21,918 nt of DNA, taken from assembly GCA_964601165.1 (NCBI GenBank), contig CAZRMK010000024.1:1-21918 (forward strand). Direction: 5' to 3'. The first letter of the stretch is position 1. Every line of letters starts with the position of its first letter. Below are positions 16,617 to 21,918 of the stretch, one piece after another. This DNA is from Thiosulfativibrio sp964601165 (GTDB lineage: Bacteria > Pseudomonadota > Gammaproteobacteria > Thiomicrospirales > Thiomicrospiraceae). The notes under the pieces are model-generated. The model was not told the origin of the DNA. It worked only from the letters and a program-made list of their open reading frames with translations, and did not search any database. The position numbers and the translations under genes are program-made.

Positions 16617-16795
16617 CTTCCTTAAGGAACCCTCTGAACAACCGCCAATTGTTTTTTACTGGCTAAAATGCACCACAACTTCCGTGCAGTTCGACGCAAT
16701 AGCTAGCTACTACGTCTCACTTCACGAGACTTGAGGCACATTTTTTCTAAGTAAAAATTCAATTGCCGGTTGTTCAGGACTTTCTTAAAAGAAAC
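16617..16795. repeat. Foldback (MITE-like) element, complete copy
   Basis: TGAACAACCGCCAATTG (16635-16651) and CAATTGCCGGTTGTTCA (16760-16776) are 17-base inverted repeats with one mismatch. The symmetry continues outward (CTTCCTTAAGGAA against TTTCTTAAAAGAA) and inward (TTTTTACT...AAAATG against CATTTTTT...AGTAAAAA) to a central TAGCTAGCTA. The whole thus forms one long imperfect hairpin of about 180 bases. A second copy of the left part begins at 21850 and is cut by the window end. It fills the gap between two convergent genes and carries no ORF, as expected of a non-autonomous element. Confidence 0.8.
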
Positions 16796-16863
16796 ACAAT
16801 TCTAGCATAAGTTTTTAAAAACCTATGTTTTCCAAATTCTTACGCAATACATTCTGTACATTT

Positions 16864-17301
16864 CTACTTAGGAATTAGGAGCCTAGCTTCACTTTGAATG
16901 CGTTTTATCATGTGGTATAAACCTGTAGAACGGTTAGGCGATAATTGTTGCAGTAGACCAATTTTACCTAAAAAATCTAAGGGAGCCTTAACTATTTCTT
17001 GTGGACTTCTGCCATTATAAATACGTAATAACATCGCTATAAGACCAGATACTATCGCTGCATCACTGGTAGCCTGCATATACAAAATTCCATCCTTTTC
17101 TTCAATATAAATCCACACTTGAGATTGGCAACCATGAATACGATTACTTTCAGTTTTTAGATCATCAGACATCGACTGTAATGTTTTACCCATAGCAATT
17201 AAATATTTATAACGATCTTTCCAATTATCAAAGTGAGTAAAACGTTTGATTAGATCTGCCTGTACTTCATCTAATGTTTTATCGGCGGGAGTGAACTGCA
17301 T
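16864..17301 (-). CDS. sufE: Cysteine desulfuration protein SufE
   Basis: SufE accepts sulfane sulfur from the cysteine desulfurase SufS and passes it to Fe-S cluster assembly. The 145-residue product is of normal length. It has the active cysteine C58 in RIHGCQSQVW, followed by the typical DAAIVSGLIAMLLRIYNGRSPQEI and the end segment GLLQQLSPNRSTGLYHMI. The ribosome site is weak. No sufS or other suf gene is present nearby, so it acts in trans. It is convergent with the TrpD2-like gene, with a foldback element between, and divergent from the metallo-hydrolase gene. Confidence 0.93.
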   Translation of the reverse strand: MQFTPADKTLDEVQADLIKRFTHFDNWKDRYKYLIAMGKTLQSMSDDLKTESNRIHGCQSQVWIYIEEKDGILYMQATSDAAIVSGLIAMLLRIYNGRSPQEIVKAPLDFLGKIGLLQQLSPNRSTGLYHMIKRIQSEARLLIPK

Positions 17302-17353
17302 AGTCGGATTCCGTATTTTTTTAATGGCTGAAATTTTAGCAGATTTATATTAT

Positions 17354-17518
17354 ACCTAAATCCTGCATCAAATTTTTAATATGTATAGTGCAACATATTG
17401 ATTCGTAGAGTAATTTTAATTTAAGTGGAATACTTATTGATATTCCCGAAAAATTAAAATTTGCTATACGAATTAATAGCTTACGATATATGTGTGCAAG
17501 CACTTGCAGGATTTAGGT
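17354..17518. repeat. CCTAAATCCTGCA foldback repeat, long copy 1
   Basis: A 165-base element bounded by ACCTAAATCCTGCA and TGCAGGATTTAGGT. Inside, further inverted segments (ATTCGTAGAG with CTATACGAAT; AATTTTAATTT with AAATTAAAATT; GGAATA with TATTCC) make one long imperfect hairpin. It aligns over its length with the element at 18807-18958 in the same orientation, sharing GGAATACTTATTGATATTC and TGTGTGCAAGCACTTGCAGG exactly. The two copies flank the metallo-hydrolase gene. No ORF lies inside. Confidence 0.85.
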
Positions 17519-17682
17519 TATAGGCGTTTATTAGTTGCAGTTTGATGATAAGCAGGTTATATTTAATAGAATGCTAATATGATTGTCATTTAAGCATTTA
17601 AAAAGTCTATAAAAGATTTTTGAGATTTTTTCACTAGAAAGCGCACAGATAAAAATAATTAAAACAACCCTGATTGCTGCTA

Positions 17683-17718
17683 AAAAACTTGTAAATAGCT
17701 AAATACTTACAAGTTTTT
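17683..17718. terminator. Terminator-like hairpin with A and T tracts, no obvious gene to terminate
   Basis: AAAAACTTGTAA (17683-17694) and its exact complement TTACAAGTTTTT (17707-17718) enclose a 12-base loop. The stem is AT-rich, so its strength as a terminator is doubtful. It lies 86 bases before the metallo-hydrolase gene. The remaining intergenic bases from 17302 to 17804 show only the repeat at 17354-17518 and no ORF. Confidence 0.45.
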
Positions 17719-17804
17719 GCCTAAATTAAAGCTGTTTTACCGATATTTTATCTTGCATCAAACCGTGCAAAGGTCTCTTATATAAGAACCTAGGAGAGAT
17801 ATTT

Positions 17805-18800
17805 ATGAACCGTCGTGATGTATTAAAATCAGCTTTAGGATTTGTTAGTTTGGGAGGCTTGAGCGCACTAAATCCATTGTATGCTAGTAATGAAATGGAA
17901 TTTAAAGCACAGCCTATGTACGATGTACCCTCTATAAAGGTTGCTAGTAGGTGTTATTATCTTTTAGCAGAAGATCCTGAGCCTTCTCCAGCAAATAAAG
18001 GTTTTTTTAACAACCCAGGATTTGTTGTTACTAGTGAGGGAGTAGTGGTAGTTGATACTGGAAGCTCTGTTCAAATTGGTGAAATGATGATTCGGCAAAT
18101 TAAAAAAATAACAGATATGCCTGTAATCATGGTTATTAATACTCATTATCATGGTGATCATTTTTTAGGTAATCATGCCTTTGTTGATGCCTACCCGGAT
18201 GTTGATATTTATGCCCATCAAGCGACTATTGATAACCTTAAAGCAGGTGGGGGTGTTTTTTGGTATGGCTTCATGCAAAGAGCTTCAAATAACGCTATTA
18301 CAGGAACCGTTGTAACCTTACCTACCAAAACCTTTAAAGGCGGAGAAGAAATTAAGCTAGGGGATACTACGTTAAAAATCCATCAATTTGGTCATTCTCA
18401 TACTGAAGCAGATTTATTTGTTGAAGTTGCTGAAGACAAAACGTTATTTTTAGGGGATGCAGCAATGCGTCGTGTTGCTAATATGGCTGATGGTTCTTTT
18501 TTAGGTACTATTGAAGCGATGAAACAGATAAAAGCTTTAGGTTTTGAATATCATATTTTAGGACATGGTCCTAGTGATGATGTTTCCATTGTTGTGGATA
18601 TGCAGACCTTTTTTGAAACACTTTATAATTCAGTATTAAAATATTATGACGAAGGGTTATCTGATTTTGAAATGAAGCCTAAAATTGTAGCAAAGCCTTT
18701 TATGAAAGAAGTTGCAAGTCACTGGCCTGGATTTGATAGTACCATTGGAAATTTTATTTCGTTAGCTGTTATAGAAGTTGAAAAGAATCTATTTGCGTAG
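17805..18800 (+). CDS. Tat-exported metallo-beta-lactamase-fold hydrolase
   Basis: A 331-residue zinc hydrolase of the metallo-beta-lactamase superfamily. The N-terminus NRRDVLKSALGFVSLGGLSAL is a twin-arginine signal peptide, probably cleaved after the ALNPLYA segment, so the folded enzyme is periplasmic. Metal ligands are visible: HYHGDH (H114, H116, D118, H119), H197 in GHSHTEAD, D218 in FLGDAAM and H254 in LGHGP. The substrate cannot be read from sequence. Related exported proteins in methylotrophs and sulfur oxidisers are described as quinoprotein-relay or SoxH-like metallohydrolases; either is possible. AGGAGA at 17792-17797 is a strong ribosome site. The gene stands alone, flanked on both sides by directly oriented copies of one repeat (17354-17518 and 18807-18958). 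Confidence 0.88.
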   Translation: MNRRDVLKSALGFVSLGGLSALNPLYASNEMEFKAQPMYDVPSIKVASRCYYLLAEDPEPSPANKGFFNNPGFVVTSEGVVVVDTGSSVQIGEMMIRQIKKITDMPVIMVINTHYHGDHFLGNHAFVDAYPDVDIYAHQATIDNLKAGGGVFWYGFMQRASNNAITGTVVTLPTKTFKGGEEIKLGDTTLKIHQFGHSHTEADLFVEVAEDKTLFLGDAAMRRVANMADGSFLGTIEAMKQIKALGFEYHILGHGPSDDVSIVVDMQTFFETLYNSVLKYYDEGLSDFEMKPKIVAKPFMKEVASHWPGFDSTIGNFISLAVIEVEKNLFA

Positions 18801-18806
18801 AGTCTA

Positions 18807-18958
18807 ACCTAAATCCTGCAAGTGATTGTGCAAAATGTTGATTTATAGAGTGCTTTTAATTCGAACGGAATACTTATTGATATTCACGAAGAATTAAAAT
18901 TCGCTATATGAATCAAAATCTTGTGCTATATGTGTGCAAGCACTTGCAGGGTTTAGGT
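18807..18958. repeat. CCTAAATCCTGCA foldback repeat, long copy 2
   Basis: A 152-base relative of the element at 17354-17518 with the same ends (right end has one change, AGGGTTTAGG) and the same central GGAATACTTATTGATATTC. Paired segments TTTTAATTC/GAATTAAAA and GATTTATAG/CTATATGAATC form a long hairpin. It begins 7 bases after the metallo-hydrolase stop and sits before the end of convergent serB, so it may also act as a two-way transcription barrier. Confidence 0.85.
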
Positions 18959-18986
18959 AGAATACATTAAATCACTGTCGCAAATT

Positions 18987-19823
18987 TCAAAGAATATTTA
19001 AAACATCTAAAGCGGCATCTAGTCCTCTATGGTTTAAAACGATGTCGGCTTGTTTTTGAACCGCAGGTTTGGCATGATAGGCGATGCTAAGGTTGGCTTC
19101 GTTCATCATTAGGAGGTCGTTTGCCCCGTCACCAACAGCGATAACTTGTGCAGGAGAAATGTTTAAGGTCTTACAGAGTTCGTATAAAAAATCGGCTTTA
19201 GCTTGTGCATCAATAATTTTTCCTGTTAACTCACCTGTGAGTTTGCCGTTCTGGATTTCTAGCAGGTTAGCTCTGGAAAAATCTAAATTTAATTGTTTGT
19301 GTAAGCGTTTAGTAAAAAAAGTAAAGCCTCCCGAAACCAGTGCGAAAGCGATCTTTTTATCTTTTAAACCCTCTATCCAAATATTTGCACCAGAGTTTAG
19401 TTTGAGTTTTTCTTGGTAAACTTTCTCTAAAGCAGACTCATCTAAATCTTTAAGAAGTGCTACACGTTGACGAAGAGAACTTTCAAAATCAAGCTCACCA
19501 CGCATTGCTGCTTCGGTGATTTTTGAAATTTGCGGCTTGAGATTCATCATGTCAGCAATTTCATCGACACACTCAATGGCAATAAGGGTAGAGTCCATAT
19601 CGCTAATAAAAAGTTTAATCTCTTCAGGTTTAAAACTTTCGGGAATAAAATTGATATCAAGCTGAGTTTTGTCTCTTAACCGCTGAAGTTCTTCAGGATT
19701 AAAATCATCTTTTACTTTAACTTGAAAGTGAGAGGCTACAGCGGTGAGTTTCCCCAAAAAACCTTCAATAAAATTTCTGTGGTCAAGATCGAGAGAAGGT
19801 GTGTGGATGATAAGCTTTGCCAT
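18987..19823 (-). CDS. serB: Phosphoserine phosphatase SerB
   Basis: SerB hydrolyses phosphoserine to serine in the last step of serine synthesis. The 278-residue product is a HAD-family phosphatase: motif I SDMDSTL (catalytic Asp75, Asp77), motif II VSGGFTFF, and motif III GDGANDLLMM; ECVDEIAD after motif I is typical of SerB. Residues 1-70 form a shorter N-terminal region than in E. coli SerB (322 residues), possibly a reduced ACT-like domain. The ribosome site is modest (AAAGAG). It lies 62 bases downstream of the RDD-protein gene on the same strand and may share its transcript. Confidence 0.95.
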   Translation of the reverse strand: MAKLIIHTPSLDLDHRNFIEGFLGKLTAVASHFQVKVKDDFNPEELQRLRDKTQLDINFIPESFKPEEIKLFISDMDSTLIAIECVDEIADMMNLKPQISKITEAAMRGELDFESSLRQRVALLKDLDESALEKVYQEKLKLNSGANIWIEGLKDKKIAFALVSGGFTFFTKRLHKQLNLDFSRANLLEIQNGKLTGELTGKIIDAQAKADFLYELCKTLNISPAQVIAVGDGANDLLMMNEANLSIAYHAKPAVQKQADIVLNHRGLDAALDVLNIL

Positions 19824-19885
19824 GAGGGGTTCTCTTTGAAGGATTTGTATAGTATTGTATTTGAGTGGGGTAACAATACGACATT

Positions 19886-20281
19886 TTAGTCGGAAACAGC
19901 TATTATTTTAGTCTGTGCTAGATGATCTTGTAAAGTTTGGCGTTTAGATGTAAACAATGTAATCCATCCAATCCAAAACAATAAGGTTGCGGTTATAAAA
20001 CGTAAATTAGCGTCTTGTCGAGTGAGTAGAAAACCATCCTTTCTAACTAATTGTAGCTTCCAGCTTCGTAATCCAGGAGTTTGTCCTGTTTGAATCCAAA
20101 AATAGCTTAAGTAAAAATAAGTTATTGCCAGCAAGTAAAGTTGAAAAGATAATAGAGTGAAGGGTTGGCTTGAAAAGTTGCCACCTTGCCAAATTACAAA
20201 TGGGATAGCTGCAAAGAACCAGACAGCAGTGAGCAAGAGTAGGTCATATAAAAAAGCGAAAATAATTTTAAAAGCAAGCAT
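19886..20281 (-). CDS. RDD-family membrane protein
   Basis: A 131-residue inner-membrane protein with three predicted helices (about residues 5-30, 43-63 and 92-110). The RDD family marks are YDLLLL in helix 1, GQTPGLRSWKLQLV after helix 2 and LQDHLA near the end. RDD proteins have no general assigned function; some act in ion exchange. It is upstream of serB on the minus strand and divergent from the CbiM-like permease gene, 84 bases away. Confidence 0.85.
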   Translation of the reverse strand: MLAFKIIFAFLYDLLLLTAVWFFAAIPFVIWQGGNFSSQPFTLLSFQLYLLAITYFYLSYFWIQTGQTPGLRSWKLQLVRKDGFLLTRQDANLRFITATLLFWIGWITLFTSKRQTLQDHLAQTKIIAVSD

Positions 20282-20326
20282 AATAAAAATGAATTAGATA
20301 TTTGATAAATATGACAGTATTATAAC

Positions 20327-20342
20327 TTAAGGAAGAACTTAA
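20327..20342 (+). repeat. TTAAGGAAGAACTTAA motif upstream of the CbiM-like gene
   Basis: Identical to the 16-mer at 21850-21865 and one base different from those at 2203-2218 and (reverse strand) 21274-21289. It ends 23 bases before the start codon, exactly as the copy before nlpD does. It could be an operator or a leftover end of the foldback repeat. Confidence 0.5.
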
Positions 20343-20365
20343 TTAATCGATAATAAGGCGATAAG

Positions 20366-21034
20366 ATGAATTTGCATGATGAAGGATTTTCACTTGTTTG
20401 GATTATTGGAGGCTGGATAGGGTTGTTAGTGGCTATGATTTGGGCGGTTAAAACCGCTCCTTGGTATAAGATTAAAGAGGACAGGTCGGCACAACATGTG
20501 TTATTGGGTGCAAGTGTGGTGTTTTTTTTAGTTTGGAGCTTTTCAGCTTCAATCGGTCCAGGTCTGACGTTCCATTTCTTATTTATGACAATTGCGGCTT
20601 TAATGTTTGGCGCCCCTTTTGCTTTAATGACCGCTTTTTTAGCTACGTTAGGAATAACAATCGCAGGAAGTGCAGGCTGGCAAGTGATGGGAATTAATTT
20701 TTTAATAATGGGATGGATTCCCATTATGTTATCTTGGTGGATAGCCAAATTATCCTATCGTTTTTTAGACCGTAATTTTTTTGTTTTTGTACTTTTTAAT
20801 GGTTTTTTTGCGGCGGCACTTTCAATGTTTGTTGTTTTAATGGTTGCTGCAGGGGTGATGTGGTTAAATGAAATACATTCCGCAGAAGTATTAAGACAAT
20901 CATTTATGCCTTATATTCCTTTAATTATTATGCCAGAAGGGTTTATAACAGGAATGGTGATGAGTGCTCTTATTATGGCTAAGCCTCATTGGGTAAGCTG
21001 TTTTACGGATGAACAATTTTTAAAAGGTAAGTAA
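20366..21034 (+). CDS. CbiM-like energy-coupling-factor permease-family membrane protein
   Basis: A 222-residue protein with about six membrane helices, related to the CbiM/ECF transporter membrane component family. Family-like segments are GPGLTFHFLFMTIAALMFGAPFAL and the later MPYIPLIIMPEGFITGMVMSALI. No ATPase or cobalt/nickel partner gene is nearby, and the N-terminal metal-binding histidines of true CbiM (MHI..) are not obvious, so the transported ligand, if any, is unknown. The ATG is preceded by ATAAGGCGATAAG, a moderate ribosome site. A clear intrinsic terminator follows the stop at once. Confidence 0.78.
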   Translation: MNLHDEGFSLVWIIGGWIGLLVAMIWAVKTAPWYKIKEDRSAQHVLLGASVVFFLVWSFSASIGPGLTFHFLFMTIAALMFGAPFALMTAFLATLGITIAGSAGWQVMGINFLIMGWIPIMLSWWIAKLSYRFLDRNFFVFVLFNGFFAAALSMFVVLMVAAGVMWLNEIHSAEVLRQSFMPYIPLIIMPEGFITGMVMSALIMAKPHWVSCFTDEQFLKGK

Positions 21035-21060
21035 AAAAACCAGCTTAAGCTGGTTTTTTT
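21034..21060 (+). terminator. Rho-independent terminator after the CbiM-like gene
   Basis: A perfect palindrome AACCAGCTTAAGCTGGTT preceded by an A-run and followed by seven T residues, beginning at the stop codon. The symmetric A and T tracts would allow termination on both strands. Confidence 0.9.
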
Positions 21061-21068
21061 AGAGTTTC

Positions 21069-21094
21069 ACCTAAATTACTTGCAGGATTTAGGT
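21069..21094. repeat. Decayed short copy of the CCTAAATCCTGCA repeat
   Basis: ACCTAAAT and ATTTAGGT arms enclose TACTTGCAGG; the right half (CTTGCAGGATTTAGGT) is intact, the left half has lost bases. It matches the 34-base palindrome at 3608-3641 with a small deletion. Confidence 0.65.
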
Positions 21095-21113
21095 TTCATT
21101 AAGTCGTTATTTT

Positions 21114-21267
21114 GTAACTACTCAGCGTAATTTTTACTAAAACACTAGTCTATTGATTTTTAAGGGTTTTATTTTTTGTTGATTTTAAAATCTTATGTTT
21201 TTAAAATTCTTGACCTTATATAAATCAATGACTTACAAGTTAAATAAAAAACACGCTGAGTAGTTGC
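21114..21267. repeat. Foldback (MITE-like) element with GTAACTACTCAGCGT ends
   Basis: GTAACTACTCAGCGT (21114-21128) and ACGCTGAGTAGTTGC (21253-21267) are terminal inverted repeats with 14 of 15 positions matching. Subterminal TCTATTGATTTTTAAGG and CCTTATATAAATCAATGA also pair, so the 154-base element folds on itself. No ORF is inside. A single related end lies at 14030-14042. Confidence 0.75.
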
Positions 21268-21273
21268 GTTATT

Positions 21274-21289
21274 TTAAGGTCTTCCTTAA
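21274..21289 (-). repeat. TTAAGGAAG-type 16-base motif, reverse orientation
   Basis: On the minus strand the sequence reads TTAAGGAAGACCTTAA, one base from the copies at 20327-20342 and 21850-21865. It lies between the foldback element at 21114-21267 and the stop of the small secreted-protein gene. Confidence 0.4.
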
Positions 21290-21290
21290 G

Positions 21291-21620
21291 TTATTTAATC
21301 CAAGCAGGTTGTATATTACCAAATAATTTTGCTTGGCGAAGCTCTCCTCTAGACGTTGTCAGTGCTTGTGTAGCAAATCCCATTGCAGCATCTTCATCAC
21401 CTTTTTTCATAGCTTCATCAGCTTTTGCTAAAAAATGTTCAACAAAAGGTTTTTTCAGTGCTTTTTTCTTCCAAACAATATTTTGCATCTCTTTAGCAGT
21501 GGCATGGTTTGCTTTTGCTTCAGCAACTATTTCAGAAAAAGATACCGTATCAACAGTTTTTGAGTAAGCATTGAAAGACATTGTTGATAAAATGAATGTC
21601 GCTATAATAAATTTTTTCAT
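21291..21620 (-). CDS. Small secreted helical protein, possibly SoxK-like
   Basis: A 109-residue protein with a Sec signal peptide (MKKFIIATFILSTMSFNAYS, probable cleavage near residue 20). The mature part is mostly charged helix: KANHATAKEMQ, AKADEAMKKGDEDAAMGFATQAL and SRGELRQAKLF. The GD-x(3)-A-x(3)-A-x-QA and GE-x(2)-Q spacing recalls SoxXA-binding protein SoxK and related tetratricopeptide-like helical hairpins, but I cannot confirm the family. GAGG about 10 bases upstream supports the ATG. No sox genes are in the window. Confidence 0.65.
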   Translation of the reverse strand: MKKFIIATFILSTMSFNAYSKTVDTVSFSEIVAEAKANHATAKEMQNIVWKKKALKKPFVEHFLAKADEAMKKGDEDAAMGFATQALTTSRGELRQAKLFGNIQPAWIK

Positions 21621-21702
21621 GTTTTTTATCCTCTAGGAAAATATAAAATGGGTAAAAACAGTCATTTTTTATGAAACATCTAACTTAAGCCCTGATCCAA
21701 AT

Positions 21703-21836
21703 ATAGAAACGCGAAATAGTGTGCAAGATATTGGTTTCACAGGGAAAGAATAAAATATTAGTCGCACCCTTAGGTTCGGCGGTTATTTTTTCTTTTTCTG
21801 TGGAATCAATAGCTTGTGCAATATTCGTGTTTCTAT
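21703..21836. repeat. Imperfect foldback element upstream of the small secreted-protein gene
   Basis: ATAGAAACGCGAA...GTGCAAGATATTGG...CACAG (21703-21742) pairs with CTGTGGAATCAATAGCTTG...TTCGTGTTTCTAT (21798-21836), with most positions complementary; the symmetry continues inward (GGGAAAGAATAAAAT against TTATTTTTTCTTT). It is distinct in sequence from the other repeats. The stretch 21621-21918 holds only this element and the next repeat; I see no gene. Confidence 0.6.
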
Positions 21837-21849
21837 TTTTTGATTAGGG

Positions 21850-21918
21850 TTAAGGAAGAACTTAACAACCGCCAATTATTTTTTACTGGCTAAAATGCAC
21901 GACAACTTCCGTAAAATT
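21850..21918. repeat. Left part of the TTAAGGAA/ACAACCGCC foldback element, cut by the window end
   Basis: From TTAAGGAAGAACTTAA onward, ACAACCGCCAATT and TTTTTTACTGGCTAAAATGC match the left half of the element at 16617-16795 nearly base for base, up to the last bases of the window. Confidence 0.75.

Noticed and set aside
17354..18958. CRISPR-like array from the repeated TGCAGGATTTAGG sequences
   Set aside because: The copies are few, irregularly spaced over kilobases, and part of larger hairpins; there are no regular spacers or cas genes.
20320..20748. Antisense 142-codon ORF opposite the CbiM-like gene
   Set aside because: It runs opposite a clear membrane-protein gene, has no family motif, and its composition is a mirror of the sense codons.

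Overview
The window is AT-rich gammaproteobacterial chromosome. The surE-pcm-yqaA-nlpD block, the HemG-type flavodoxin oxidase, the NirB/NirD/NasA/CysG set and the Tat-exported metallo-hydrolase would suit a methylotrophic or sulfur-oxidising lineage; Methylococcales is my best guess. That is inference from gene content, because no marker gene is present.

Layout. (1) 154-2979, plus strand: surE, pcm, a yqaA-like membrane protein and nlpD, closely packed, with no rpoS after nlpD. (2) 3048-3569, minus strand: hemG. (3) 3679-16588: a nitrate assimilation locus. On the minus strand a nitrate/nitrite MFS transporter abuts a PP2C phosphatase-Ser/Thr kinase fusion with no bases between them. Divergently, on the plus strand, come a very large ORF joining a NasC-like FAD/NADH reductase to a full NirB, then nirD, nasA, cysG (siroheme synthesis) and a TrpD2/YbiB-like gene. 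A near-consensus sigma-54 promoter at 7126-7142 lies about 20 bases upstream of the translation start, with an NtrC-like half-site about 110 bases upstream of the predicted transcription start. (4) 16589-21918: single genes (sufE, a Tat-exported metallo-beta-lactamase-fold protein, serB, an RDD membrane protein, a CbiM-like permease, a small secreted helical protein) separated by many short repeat elements.

How the genes work together. The transporter imports nitrate. NasA reduces it to nitrite, probably with electrons from the NasC-like module. NirBD reduces nitrite to ammonium using siroheme made by CysG. The kinase/phosphatase is placed to act on this pathway, but its target is unknown. 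The fusion contains an internal Shine-Dalgarno and ATG exactly where NirB should begin, so one ORF may give both a 1257-residue fusion and a separate 847-residue NirB.

The intergenic DNA holds at least four families of palindromic or foldback repeats. One family (ends CCTAAATCCTGCA / TGCAGGATTTAGG) has two long copies flanking the metallo-hydrolase gene in direct orientation, plus two short derivatives. Another begins with TTAAGGAA and runs off the right edge of the window. I see no CRISPR array, rRNA or tRNA, and no transposase gene.
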